Origin: Cupriavidus basilensis OR16
GTDB lineage: Bacteria > Pseudomonadota > Gammaproteobacteria > Burkholderiales > Burkholderiaceae
Direction of reading: 5' to 3'
Assembly (NCBI RefSeq): GCF_000243095.1
Contig: NZ_AHJE01000102.1
Span: forward strand, 19,293 to 83,292
Length of the DNA: 64,000 nt
Below, piece by piece: positions 24,966 to 33,775 of the stretch; within the stretch, counting starts at the first letter, position 1; every line of letters starts with the position of its first letter. The position numbers and the translations under genes were made by a program. The notes under the pieces are model-generated. The model was not told the origin of the DNA. It made no database searches and saw only the letters and a program-made list of their open reading frames with translations.

Positions 24966-26615
24966 CTACTGCGGCTTGACCAGCCCGAGCTCGCAATCGA
25001 CCAGCTGATTGTTGAAGGCGCCGCGTTCGCGCGCACCGCGCGCCGACCGGTCGGTGACCGAGAACACGTAGATGCCGGCAAAGGCCACCAGCATGGAGAA
25101 CAGCGCTGGATACTCGTACGGGTAGATGGCACTCGCATGGCCGAGCACCTGCACCCACACGGTCGGGCTGAGCACCGTCAGCACCACCGCGGTCAGCAGC
25201 CCAAGCGAGCCGCCGGCCACGGCGCCCCGCGTAGTCAGCCCGCGCCAGTAGATCGACAGCAGCAACACCGGGAAATTCGAGCTGGCGGCAATGGAAAAGG
25301 TCAGGCTGACGATAAAGGCAATGGTCTGCTTCTCGAACAGGATGCCCAACAGGATGGACAGTACGCCCAGCACGAGCGTGGTCATCCGGGAGACACGCAT
25401 CTCCTCCTTGTCGGTGGCGTTGCCCTGGCGCAGGACCTTGGCATAGAGATCGTGCGAGATGGCCGAGGAACCGGCCAGCGTGAGCCCCGCCACCACGGCC
25501 AGGATGGTCGAGAACGCCACCGCGCAGATGAAGCCGAGGAAGACGTTGCCGCCGACGGCATGGGCCAGGTGCACGGCCACCATGTTGACGCCGCCGATCA
25601 CCGCGCCGGCAGGCGTGTGGTAGGCCGGCTCGCTGGCCACCAGCGCGATGGTGCCAAAGCCGATGACGATGATCAGCGCGTAGCCGATGCCGACGATGCC
25701 AGTGGCATAGAGGATGCTCTTGCGTGCCGCCTTGACGTCGCCGACGGTGAAGAAGCGCATCAGGATATGCGGCAGGCCGGCGGTACCGAAGATCAGCGCC
25801 AGGCCGAGCGATACCGCCGAGACGGGATCGGAGACCAGGCCGCCCGGGCTCATGATGGCCGCGTGCTTGCCGTGGGCCTCGATGGCCTGCGCGAACAGCG
25901 CGTTCAGGCTGAAGCCGAAGCGGCTCATGACCATGAACGCCATGAAGGCAGCACCGGCGAGCAGCAGCACCGCCTTGATGATCTGGATCCAGGTGGTGGC
26001 CAGCATGCCGCCGAAGAACACATAGACCACCATCAGCACGCCGACCAGCACGACCGCCGCCGTGTAGCTGAAGCCAAACAGCAGCTCCACCAGCTTGCCG
26101 GCCCCCACCATCTGCGACACCAGGTACAGCAGCACGATGACGATGGAACTGGACGCGGAGAACGCGCGGATGGGGCGCTGCTGCAGCCGGTAGGAGACCA
26201 CGTCCGCCAGCGTGAAGCGGCCGAGGTTGCGCAGCGGCTCGGCGATCAGGAACAGGATGATCGGCCAACTGGCCAGGAAGCCGATGGAGTAGATCAGGCC
26301 GTCGTAGCCGCTGGTGAAGACCAGCGCGGAGATGCCCAGCAGGGAGGCCGCCGACATGTAGTCGCCGGCAATGGCCCAGCCGTTCTGCAAAGCGGTGATC
26401 TTGCCGCCAGCGGCATAGTGGTCGGCCACGCTGTGATTGCTCTTGGCAGCCCAGCGCGTGACCACGAGCGTGGCGGCGACGAACACCAGAAACATGGCGA
26501 TGGCGATGACATTGATGCCCTGGCCTACCGAACTCGGCGCCGCGAACGCGGGCAGAGCGGTAAGCAGCAGGGCTGCGGCAATGGCGGCAATGGCGGCAAT
26601 GGCGGGTTGCTTCAT
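24966..26615 (-). CDS. actP: Sodium:solute symporter, acetate permease (ActP)-like
   Basis: 549 residues from the ATG at 26615. Signal-like N-terminus with a 9-bp repeat coding AIAAIAAIAA, followed by about 13 membrane segments. Solute:sodium symporter features: SVADHYAAGGKITALQNGWA and IAGDYMSAASLLGISALVF, LADVVSYRLQQRPIRA, and FSTILAVVAGLTLAGSSAIS. ActP takes up acetate and other short monocarboxylates. The adjacent DUF485 gene overlaps by 4 bp, as in yjcH-actP. Here the pair sits behind ring-modifying enzymes, so the real substrate may be an aromatic or other carboxylate. The gene symbol denotes family similarity only. Confidence 0.88.
   Translation of the reverse strand: MKQPAIAAIAAIAAALLLTALPAFAAPSSVGQGINVIAIAMFLVFVAATLVVTRWAAKSNHSVADHYAAGGKITALQNGWAIAGDYMSAASLLGISALVFTSGYDGLIYSIGFLASWPIILFLIAEPLRNLGRFTLADVVSYRLQQRPIRAFSASSSIVIVLLYLVSQMVGAGKLVELLFGFSYTAAVVLVGVLMVVYVFFGGMLATTWIQIIKAVLLLAGAAFMAFMVMSRFGFSLNALFAQAIEAHGKHAAIMSPGGLVSDPVSAVSLGLALIFGTAGLPHILMRFFTVGDVKAARKSILYATGIVGIGYALIIVIGFGTIALVASEPAYHTPAGAVIGGVNMVAVHLAHAVGGNVFLGFICAVAFSTILAVVAGLTLAGSSAISHDLYAKVLRQGNATDKEEMRVSRMTTLVLGVLSILLGILFEKQTIAFIVSLTFSIAASSNFPVLLLSIYWRGLTTRGAVAGGSLGLLTAVVLTVLSPTVWVQVLGHASAIYPYEYPALFSMLVAFAGIYVFSVTDRSARGARERGAFNNQLVDCELGLVKPQ
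26575..26601. repeat. Three tandem 9-bp units at the ActP N-terminus
   Basis: GCGGCAATG is repeated three times in a row. On the minus strand the repeat encodes the AIAAIAAIA stretch of the signal-like N-terminus, so copy number change would alter its length in steps of three residues. Confidence 0.8.
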
Positions 26616-26899
26616 TTTTCTGCCCCTTGCTTGAGGTCGCTGATGCGCTGGTCGTACACGGTGTTGGTGCGATGCACGTACACCGCCACCAGCAGGAAGG
26701 TCACCGCGAACATGCCGAAGCCCACGGGAATGCCCACGCTCATGGGCTGGCCCAGTGTCAGTTGGCGGCCCAGCAGCGCAGGCCGGAAGGCGAGCGTGAG
26801 GATGTAGCCGAAGTACACCGCCAGCATGATGGCGGTCAGGGCCCACGCGAACCTGCGCCGCGCGCGCACCAGGGACTGGAATGCCGGATTGGCGAGCAA
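26612..26899 (-). CDS. DUF485 inner-membrane protein (YjcH-like)
   Basis: 95 residues with two membrane segments (WALTAIMLAVYFGYILTLAF at about 19-38 and VGFGMFAVTFLLVAVYV at about 59-75). DUF485 proteins are small partners encoded directly before ActP-type symporters. The C-terminus VYVHRTNTVYDQRISDLKQG is typical. The only usable start in frame is TTG at 26899. The stop overlaps the ActP start (ATGA). Confidence 0.85.
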   Translation of the reverse strand: MLANPAFQSLVRARRRFAWALTAIMLAVYFGYILTLAFRPALLGRQLTLGQPMSVGIPVGFGMFAVTFLLVAVYVHRTNTVYDQRISDLKQGAEK

Positions 26900-27028
26900 G
26901 GGATTCGGTGGTGGCGCAGCGGGCGCGGCGCTTTCGCGGCGGCTGCGGCAAAGGTGGGGGCGGTATGTTCCAAGATTGTCTCCGTTGGGGGCGATTGGTT
27001 TTGCGCGGGGCGGGGGGCTGCGGCGCGC

Positions 27029-28253
27029 TCAGAAGCGCGTCGACACCGCCGTCTCGCGCATCACGGCTTCCGGCGTGCGATAACGTTCGGCCATCTGGCG
27101 GTCGGTCTCGTTCTTGAGTTGCGCTTGCATATAGGCGCCGAGGTGTCGCGCATGCTCGACGATGGCGGCGCCCACCTGCACGCGCTCGGCGCTGTAGCTC
27201 TCCAGGGCGGCACTGACGCCGTCATGCGCTTGCAGGGCCTTGACCGCGCGTATGGGGTCGCCCGCTGGCCTTGGTCACGCCCATGCCGCAATGCGGGCGC
27301 GCCACGAAGGCAGCGTCGCCGAGCAGCGCCACCCGGCCGAAGGCCATGCGGGGCACCTCGAGGTCGAAGATGGGCTGGAACAGCGGTTGCGCGGCCTTGG
27401 TGACGACCTCGGCAAACTGGGGCGCAAGGTTGGCCAGCGCGGCATTCTCCATACTCGCCAGCACGTCGGGGCGGATCAGCCCCGGCGGGATGCCGCCGGA
27501 CCAGCGCTTGCCGCTGGCGTCGGTCAGCAGGTCGGGCAGGTCCACGTCCTCGCTGGTGGCGCGGTACCACACGAAGTTGTAGCGGCGCTCGCCGGCCCGG
27601 GTACTGTTGCCCTGGCCCGCCACCGGGTAGCCGAGGATCTGCTCGCGCGGCGGCAGGCAGAAGGCGAATTTCTCGAACAGCATGTCGCGCGTGGCTTCGC
27701 TCAGGTTCGCTTCGTCCACCAGGCCGCGCCAGGCGATGTACCCTGCGTACTGGAGCCGGGCCTCGGGCAACAGGCGCTCGCGCAACGCGGAGCGGAAGCC
27801 GTCCGCGGCGATGACAAGATCGGCGTGATGGATCGAGCCGTCGTCCAGCGTTACCTCGGCGTGGCCGGGCTCGCTGCGCACCGATACCACATTGGCGCCC
27901 GTGCGGTAGGTGCCCCCGGTGAAGGCGGACCGCAGCACGTGGTACATCTTGCCCCATGCCGTCAGCGTTTGCGGCAGCTCTCGCTGCGACAGGACGCTGC
28001 CGTCCTGGCCCAGCGTCAGCCGGGACTTCACCTGCACGCCGATGGCGTCGTCCACCTCGACCCCGGCGGCGGCCAGGGCCTCGAACAATTCCGGATGCGT
28101 GACGATGCCCGCGCCGCGCCCGGCAAGGGCTTCGGGAACACGCTCGCATACCTCCACCTCCCACCCGCCGCGGGCGAGCAGGTTGGCAGCGAACAGCCCC
28201 CCCAGCGAGCCGCCCACGATGATGGCCTTTGGCCGTGTCGAAAGGGTTGTCAT
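27029..28253 (-). pseudogene. FAD-dependent aromatic monooxygenase (second paralogue), frameshifted near the C-terminus
   Basis: Reads from the ATG at 28253 with FAD motif GGSLGGLFAANLLARGGWEV, DG-type motif LVIAADGFRSALRERLL, and GD motif VALLGDAAFVARPHCGMGVT. At 27261-27263 a CCC (GGG on the coding strand) carries one base too many. Read with two bases the frame continues as GDPIRAVKALQAHDGVSAAL and ends NETDRQMAERYRTPEAVMRE, then TAVSTRF, to a TGA at 27029. Restored length about 407 residues. If uncorrected, the protein ends at 27222 and loses the last 60 or so residues after the FAD-binding site. Follows the VOC gene by 2 bp; 129 bp upstream of the DUF485 gene. Confidence 0.83.
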
Positions 28254-28255
28254 GA

Positions 28256-28744
28256 TCAGTCTCCTGCCACTGCCGGGAGGGGGGCGCGCGCGCCGTTGCC
28301 CGGGATTTCAAGGCCCGCGACCTCGGCGGCGGGGTAGTTCAGTTCGATGGTGACGCCGGAAGGATCCTCGATGAACACCTGGTGCAAGCCCAGGCTGGGG
28401 ACGGTGCGGTCGCGCCACGGGATGCCCTCGGCGCCCAGCTTTGCCCACATCTGCGCCACGCCGGTGGCCAGGAACGCGATGTGGTCGAGGGTGCCGGTGC
28501 CCGTCGCCGCGGGGGCGCGGTCGCCAAGGTAAGCGGACAACCCGCCGGGGTTGTCGGGGTCGACACCGATGATGTGGACCGTGCCGAAGTCGCCTTCGTC
28601 CCCGCCCATGTACAGCCATGCGCCGGGGAAATCAAAAGGAGGGCGGTAGCCTCGCTTGAAGCCGAGAATGCGTTCGTAGAAGGCGCAGGATTGCTCGAGG
28701 TCCGTGGTGCGGATCGAGAAGTGCGCGAGCTTGCGGATGGTCAT
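28256..28744 (-). CDS. VOC-family dioxygenase-like protein
   Basis: 162 residues from the ATG at 28744. Glyoxalase/extradiol dioxygenase fold with two beta-alpha-beta modules. Likely metal ligands His8 (KLAHFSIRT), His88 (LDHIAFLA) and Glu134 (GVTIELNYP), the usual H-H-E triad. Such single-domain VOC proteins include type I extradiol ring-cleavage enzymes and glyoxalases. It is the first gene of the operon with the FAD monooxygenase (2-bp gap) and the permease pair. A hydroxylation plus ring-cleavage pair is the simplest reading; the substrate is unknown. Confidence 0.85.
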   Translation of the reverse strand: MTIRKLAHFSIRTTDLEQSCAFYERILGFKRGYRPPFDFPGAWLYMGGDEGDFGTVHIIGVDPDNPGGLSAYLGDRAPAATGTGTLDHIAFLATGVAQMWAKLGAEGIPWRDRTVPSLGLHQVFIEDPSGVTIELNYPAAEVAGLEIPGNGARAPLPAVAGD

Positions 28745-28776
28745 GGTTGCCTCTGCTATTGATCGATCGATTAGTG

Positions 28777-28793
28777 ATCGTTTGATAAATTGT
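28777..28793. promoter_or_regulatory. Shared motif, copy 2: candidate TetR operator of the VOC/monooxygenase/permease operon
   Basis: ATCGTTTGATAAATTGT lies 32 bp upstream of the VOC start. The adjoining bases contain a repeated GATC run (gatcgatcgattagtgatcg, 28761-28780). Copy 1 is in front of the TetR gene at 24898-24914. Confidence 0.55.
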
Positions 28794-28897
28794 AGGGCGG
28801 CTGAGTGGAATGGCCAAGAGCGGGCAAGGGGGGGACTTACCCTGATCGGCGCGGCGTGTACCGGCTGCGCCACTTCTGTGCAGGGCGGCTCCCGGCC

Positions 28898-30055
28898 TTA
28901 GTGCTGCGCGATCCCCATGATGCGGTTACCCATGCGGATACCCCACTGGGTCATCTTCTCGCCTTGCGCGTGTTCGCCCTGCTGCCAGATCTGTAGCGCC
29001 TGATCCGGGTCGGCCGTGCCGTCGAGCGCCGTGGCCAGCGCCACCGCATTGGCCGCAGCCTTGGCGGTGCTGCCGGCGGTATGGGGACGGGGAATGAAGG
29101 CGGCATCGCCGGTCAGCAGTACGCGGCCGAACACCATGCGCGGCACCTGCAGGTCCTGGATGGCCTGGACGAAGATCTGATCGGTGTTGTCGATCAGCGC
29201 GCGGAACGCGGGGTTGGCGCGCGCGGTTGCGGTCTGGCGAAACCAGCTCTCCTGCTCGGCCGACAACATGCCCGGCGGGATCGAATGGCTGCGGCGTTTT
29301 CCGTTGCGATCGGTGAGCACGGCATCGAGCGCCACGCCGGGGTCGGCCTTCAGGTACCACAGCCAGTTGAAGCGGCGCCGTCCGGGCGCCGTCGCACCGT
29401 CGGCACCGGGCACCATGTACTGCAGCATCATCGAGTCGCTGTCTTGCTGGAACACGAAGTTCTCGTGCAGCAGCGGCCTGGCCGCTTCGGGCAGACGGTC
29501 TTCGTCGACAAGTCCACGCCAGACGACATAGCCCGCATAGCTGGGGGCGACACCGGGCAGCACGATACTGCGCACCGTGGAGCCAGCGCCGTCGGCACCG
29601 ACCAGCAATGCACCGCACGCCTGGCGTCCATCGGCGAAGGTGGCGCGAACGCCGTGCTCGTCCTGCGCGATCGCGGTGAGCGCTGCGCCGCGGTGATAGT
29701 GCGCTGCCGGGAAATGATCGAGCAGGGTGGCATACAGCGTGCTCCATGAGGTCTGTGTCTGCGGCATGCGCTGGCGGTGGAGCACGTCGCCGCCGTGGTC
29801 CAGGAACAGCCGGTCGTGCGAGCGCACACCCAGCGCTCCGTGCGCGGCGATGCCGGCGAACGAGAACGCCCGCAGCACCTCCGGCTGCAACACAATGCCG
29901 CCACCACGGCTGTCGAGCTCCGATGCCGAACGTTCGAACACGTCGACCTGCCAGCCCACGGCGCGCAGCGCGGTGGCCGTGAACAGGCCGCCCAGCGAAC
30001 CGCCGATGACCAGGGCCTTGCGCGGGCCGACGGAGGATGCCTCGTTGGTGCTCAT
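28898..30055 (-). CDS. FAD-dependent aromatic monooxygenase (third paralogue)
   Basis: 385 residues from the ATG at 30055. Class A flavoprotein motifs: VIGGSLGGLFTATALRAVGW, LLVGADGAGSTVRSIVL, and VLLTGDAAFIPRPHTAGSTA. It is clearly closest to the paralogue at 16397-17557: both share FERS-x5-LDSRGGG-(I/L)-VLQP, the MPQTQ segment, and an ending of the type QWGI(R/T)(M/L)G(N/R)RIMG. It lies 153 bp upstream of the VOC operon on the same strand, apparently as its own unit. The protein is intact, so it is the best candidate for a working hydroxylase of the region. Substrate unknown; dihydroxypyridine- or salicylate-type compounds fit the family. Confidence 0.88.
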   Translation of the reverse strand: MSTNEASSVGPRKALVIGGSLGGLFTATALRAVGWQVDVFERSASELDSRGGGIVLQPEVLRAFSFAGIAAHGALGVRSHDRLFLDHGGDVLHRQRMPQTQTSWSTLYATLLDHFPAAHYHRGAALTAIAQDEHGVRATFADGRQACGALLVGADGAGSTVRSIVLPGVAPSYAGYVVWRGLVDEDRLPEAARPLLHENFVFQQDSDSMMLQYMVPGADGATAPGRRRFNWLWYLKADPGVALDAVLTDRNGKRRSHSIPPGMLSAEQESWFRQTATARANPAFRALIDNTDQIFVQAIQDLQVPRMVFGRVLLTGDAAFIPRPHTAGSTAKAAANAVALATALDGTADPDQALQIWQQGEHAQGEKMTQWGIRMGNRIMGIAQH

Positions 30056-30281
30056 GTGTCGCTCCAGAGTGCGAGTGGATGGACTGCATCGTAGAAGCGT
30101 CGGGGCCCGCGGAGAATGCATGGCGGGGGCAAAGCAGTTTTGCGTGGGCGGCAACGGAGTGGGCGCACTCGCCCGCGAACCTGGCGTTGCGCCGCCGGCA
30201 ACGCAGGTTTGTGCTGGCATGCCATTCCGCTGATGCGGCCCGCCGTCTACGCTCGCTGCATCACTCACGCAAGGAGCCGTC

Positions 30282-30932
30282 ATGAAACCCGTCGACACCC
30301 AGATCACCTATGACTTTATTTGCCCGTGGTGCTGGATCGGCCATCGCAACCTGAAGGCCGCCATCGAGCGCGTGCCGGCCGAGGTCGCCCCCGCGATGTC
30401 TTATGTGCCCTACGAACTCAACCCGGACATGCCGGTGGAAGGCGCCGACCGCAAGGCCTACCGTACCGCGAAGTTCGGCAACTGGGCGCGTTCGCAGGCC
30501 ATGGACGCAGAGGTGGCGATGATGGGGAGGCGCGCCGGGCTGGATTTCAACTATGACCTGATCACGGTCACGCCCAATACCCGGCTTGCGCACCGGCTGA
30601 TGGCTTTCGCCCAACAGATCGGCGACACAGCCATGGTGGAGGCGTTGTTCGAGGCCATATTCGCTGCGTACTTTTCCCGCGGGGAGCACATCGGCCTGAT
30701 CGATGTACTCGTGCCGCTGGCCGTATCGGCTGGATTCGATGCACAGGCCGTGCGGAACCACCTGTCGGGCACCGACGGCGAAGCGGAGGTCGTGGCGGCG
30801 CAGGCGAAGGCGCAGCGCGAGGGCGTCCGCTCCGTGCCGACGATCCGGATCGGCAGCGCCGCCATCGCCGGGGCGCAGCCGCCTTCGATCATGGAAAAGG
30901 CGTTGCAGGCGGCAGTGGGCGAGGCCATCTGA
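30282..30932 (+). CDS. DsbA-family oxidoreductase (FrnE-like)
   Basis: 216 residues, no signal peptide, so cytoplasmic. Thioredoxin-like fold with the CPWC active site at Cys14 and Cys17 (YDFICPWCWIG) and a cis-proline near the C-terminus (GVRSVPTIRI). The inserted helical domain contains ITVTPNTRLAHRLMAFAQQI, typical of FrnE and 2-hydroxychromene-2-carboxylate isomerase relatives. Good Shine-Dalgarno (aaggag). First of two DsbA-like genes, separated by 60 bp. Confidence 0.88.
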   Translation: MKPVDTQITYDFICPWCWIGHRNLKAAIERVPAEVAPAMSYVPYELNPDMPVEGADRKAYRTAKFGNWARSQAMDAEVAMMGRRAGLDFNYDLITVTPNTRLAHRLMAFAQQIGDTAMVEALFEAIFAAYFSRGEHIGLIDVLVPLAVSAGFDAQAVRNHLSGTDGEAEVVAAQAKAQREGVRSVPTIRIGSAAIAGAQPPSIMEKALQAAVGEAI

Positions 30933-30992
30933 TCACGAGCGCGCAGCACGCCCCAACGGGCGGCTGCCGCAAAGAACCTGGAGAACACAAAA

Positions 30993-31634
30993 ATGGACAA
31001 GCAAGCGACCCTGCATTACGTGTATGACCCGTTTTGCGGATGGTGCTACGGTCTTGCACCGCTCGTGTTGGCCGCCGACGAGGCCGGCCTGAGGGTGGTG
31101 CCGCACAGCGGCGGCATGCTGGCAGGAGAACGAGCGCAGAACATGTCCGCCGAATGGCGGGATTTCGTTCGCCCTCACGAGGAGCGCATCACCGCCCTGA
31201 GCGGGCAACCATTCAGCGAGACCTACCAGCAGGGCACGCAGTTCGACTATGACGTCAGGCTGGATTCCGGCCCGCCCACCGCGGCGATGCTGGCCGCCGA
31301 ATCCGTCGGCGGTGCCGGGTTGAAGATGCTCGAACGTCTTCAGGTTGCGTACTACCGCGAAGGCCGCCCGATCGCCGAGCGCAGCGAACTGATCCAGATC
31401 GCAGAGGAACTGGGGCTCGATGCAGCTTCGTTCGCAAACGCCCTTGATCAGGCGAGCGCGACGCTGCCTGACCATTTCGCGCAGACGCAGGCGCTACTCG
31501 AGGAGATCGGCGGCCATGGCTACCCGGCGCTGGCGATCGAGCAGGGCGGCAAGATCTCTAGGCTGCGTACGGGGCGGTATTTCGGGAAGCCGGAGCTGTT
31601 CAGGAAGGCGATGGAGGAGGTTTTGGCGCAGTGA
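30993..31634 (+). CDS. DsbA-family protein with CGWC motif
   Basis: 213 residues, cytoplasmic. Active site YDPFCGWCYGL (Cys15, Cys18) and cis-proline segment GHGYPALAIE. These small DsbA-like proteins are found beside quinone and electrophile detoxification genes. It follows the FrnE-like gene by 60 bp and precedes wrbA by 238 bp. No close functional assignment is possible. Confidence 0.85.
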   Translation: MDKQATLHYVYDPFCGWCYGLAPLVLAADEAGLRVVPHSGGMLAGERAQNMSAEWRDFVRPHEERITALSGQPFSETYQQGTQFDYDVRLDSGPPTAAMLAAESVGGAGLKMLERLQVAYYREGRPIAERSELIQIAEELGLDAASFANALDQASATLPDHFAQTQALLEEIGGHGYPALAIEQGGKISRLRTGRYFGKPELFRKAMEEVLAQ

Positions 31635-31758
31635 GTGCGCGCCAATTCCCCCAGTTCCCACAGTTCCTCGAAGCGATCAGCCGCGTTCTCATTTCGCGGC
31701 TTGCCTTCAGCGCCGCCGCCGCAATCGAACGCCGACGGCACATCGCGGCAGGCATGGA

Positions 31759-31782
31759 ACCATCTACTTATTAGATAGATAT
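31759..31782. promoter_or_regulatory. LysR-type box upstream of wrbA
   Basis: ACCATCTA, three variable bases, then ATTAGATAGATAT. The core ATCTA-N5-TAGAT is an inverted repeat of the T-N11-A LysR type. The same 24 bp, with only the 3-base spacer different, occur at 37994-38017 at the start of the LysR gene. The box begins 114 bp upstream of the wrbA ATG. Confidence 0.7.
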
Positions 31783-31872
31783 TATCGAAATTAATAGGCT
31801 ACCGAGATGGATGGGTGGCAGCTACGATTCAGCTCATACGGCTCGCTGAGCCGCGCCACCAGGAGAGTTCAA

Positions 31873-32472
31873 ATGACCAAGGTTCTTGTTCTGTATTACT
31901 CGTCGTACGGCCACATCGAAAGAATGGCGAATGCCATTGCCGAAGGCGCGCGCGCAGCGGGCGCTCTCGTCGACGTCAAGCGCGTGCCCGAGACCGTGCC
32001 GGAAGACATCGCAAAAAGCGCTTACTTCAAGCTTGATCAATCCGCCGCGGTCGCCACGGTTGCAGAACTCGAGCACTACGATGCGATCGTCGTCGGCACC
32101 GGCACGCGCTTCGGCCGCATGTCCTCGCAGATGGCGTCGTTCCTTGATCAAGCTGGTGGCCTCTGGGTACGCGGCGCGCTCAACGGCAAAGTCGGCGCGG
32201 CCTTTTCGTCGAGTGCGACACAGCACGGCGGCCAGGAAACCACGCTTTTCTCCATCATCACCAACCTGCTGCACTTCGGCATGACGATCGTGGGATTGCC
32301 GTATAGCCATCAGGGCCAGATGAGCATGTCCGAGATTGTCGGCGGTGCCCCGTATGGCGCGACCACCGTCGCCGGTGGCGACGGCTCGCGCCAGCCGAGC
32401 GAGATCGACCTCGCTGGCGCCCGCCACCAGGGAGAACTGGTCGCGAAGACGGCGGCCAAGCTTCGCGCCTGA
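31873..32472 (+). CDS. wrbA: NAD(P)H:quinone oxidoreductase WrbA
   Basis: 199 residues from the ATG at 31873, preceded by aggagag. Flavodoxin-like WrbA: FMN-binding VLVLYYSSYGHIERMANAIA, the GTGTRFGRMSSQMASFLDQA segment, and SSATQHGGQETTLFSIITNL. WrbA proteins reduce quinones by two electrons to avoid redox cycling. First gene of a run wrbA, SnoaL-like, SDR, quinone oxidoreductase, hypothetical. A LysR-type box stands upstream. Confidence 0.93.
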   Translation: MTKVLVLYYSSYGHIERMANAIAEGARAAGALVDVKRVPETVPEDIAKSAYFKLDQSAAVATVAELEHYDAIVVGTGTRFGRMSSQMASFLDQAGGLWVRGALNGKVGAAFSSSATQHGGQETTLFSIITNLLHFGMTIVGLPYSHQGQMSMSEIVGGAPYGATTVAGGDGSRQPSEIDLAGARHQGELVAKTAAKLRA

Positions 32473-32521
32473 ATACGGCACACCGCCCGCAGCAGAGCCC
32501 CCCCTTCGAACGGAGCAAATC

Positions 32522-32968
32522 ATGCAACAACAAGACATCGGCGAGATCGCCAAGGCCGTAGTGCGTCGCAATACCACGGAAGTCCAGGGTGGCGGTGACT
32601 GGGCCCTGTTCGACGCCCTGTTCTCGGACGACTTCCTGGACCACACCCCGCAACCGAATTGCACCCCGGACAAGGCCGGCGCGTTGGGCCTGTATCGCAA
32701 GCTGCGGGAGGCATTCCCCGACTTCCACGCCGAAATCCACTGGCAGCGCGCGGTCGGCGATGTGGTCACCACCTACAAGACCTACCATGGCACGCACAAG
32801 GGCGACTTCCTGGGTATTGCGCCGACGAACCGCGCGGTGCGGTTCGAGACGGTCGACGCCATGCGGGTGCAAGACGGCAAGATCACCGAGCATTGGGGTG
32901 TCGCCAATCTGTTCTCGGTGCTTCAGCAACTGGGCGCATGGCCCGTCGGCTCTGGAGAGCCCGCATGA
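32522..32968 (+). CDS. SnoaL-like / ester cyclase-type protein
   Basis: 148 residues from the ATG at 32522. NTF2-like fold with the SnoaL pattern: DALFSDDFLDHTPQPN, YRKLREAFPDFHAEIHWQRA, and the C-terminal DGKITEHWGVANLFSVLQQL. Catalytic function in such proteins varies from cyclases to binding proteins; a specific reaction cannot be given. Stop overlaps the following SDR start (ATGA). Confidence 0.85.
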   Translation: MQQQDIGEIAKAVVRRNTTEVQGGGDWALFDALFSDDFLDHTPQPNCTPDKAGALGLYRKLREAFPDFHAEIHWQRAVGDVVTTYKTYHGTHKGDFLGIAPTNRAVRFETVDAMRVQDGKITEHWGVANLFSVLQQLGAWPVGSGEPA

Positions 32969-33738
32969 ACACCAACATCCTCGCTGGCAAGGTCGTGGTT
33001 GTGACCGGCGCGGCCAGTGGCATCGGCAAGGCGGTTGCCGTCCAGGCTGCCCGCCATGGCGCCAAGGCGATCATTGTCTCGGACCTGAACGCCGAGCCGC
33101 GCGAGGGCGGGCGCTCCACCCTCGCCGAGATCTCGGATATTGGCGTGCCCGCACGGTTCCATCGGGCTGACGTCAGCCAGCGCGCCGACGTCGACGCGCT
33201 GGTCGAGGCGGCAGAAGCATTTGGCGGCATCGACGTGATGGTGGCCAACGCCGGCATCACGGCAAAAGCCGACGGATTCGACGTCACCGAGGAGGACTTC
33301 CATCGCCTGATGCGGGTGAACCTGGACGGCACGCTCTTCAGCGCGCAGGCCGCCGCCCGGCGGATGAAGGCGAGCGGCAGGGCAGGAAGCATCGTGCTCA
33401 TGGCCAGCATGGGCGGGATCGCCGGCGCAGGCATCACGGTGGGCTACTCCACCAGCAAGGGCGGGGTCGTGCTGATGGCCAAGTCCCTGGCCGATGCCCT
33501 GGGGCCGGACGGCATTCGCGTCAACGCCGTTGCCCCAGGGACCATCGATACACACCTGCTGCGCACAAGCCCCGGTATCGCCGAGGCGGCAGAGGGTTTT
33601 CGCCGGCGCACTCCGTTGCGCCGGCTCGGCAAGCCCTCGGAGATCGGTGACGCGGTGGCGTGGCTGGGCTCCGATCTGTCCAGTTATGTGACCGGCACCG
33701 CCTTGCTCGTCGACGGCGGACTGCTGGCCGTAATCTGA
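32965..33738 (+). CDS. Short-chain dehydrogenase/reductase (SDR)
   Basis: 257 residues from the ATG at 32965 (overlap with the previous gene). Classical SDR: cofactor motif TGAASGIGKAVA, NAGITAK, the catalytic Ser in VLMASMGGIAG, and Tyr/Lys in GYSTSKGGVVLMAKSLAD. The C-terminal LVDGG ends the fold. Acts on a keto or hydroxy group; substrate unknown. Member of the wrbA cluster. Confidence 0.9.
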   Translation: MNTNILAGKVVVVTGAASGIGKAVAVQAARHGAKAIIVSDLNAEPREGGRSTLAEISDIGVPARFHRADVSQRADVDALVEAAEAFGGIDVMVANAGITAKADGFDVTEEDFHRLMRVNLDGTLFSAQAAARRMKASGRAGSIVLMASMGGIAGAGITVGYSTSKGGVVLMAKSLADALGPDGIRVNAVAPGTIDTHLLRTSPGIAEAAEGFRRRTPLRRLGKPSEIGDAVAWLGSDLSSYVTGTALLVDGGLLAVI

Positions 33739-33775
33739 AGACCAGCACTACAACCCATTCACAGGAGTACAAGAC

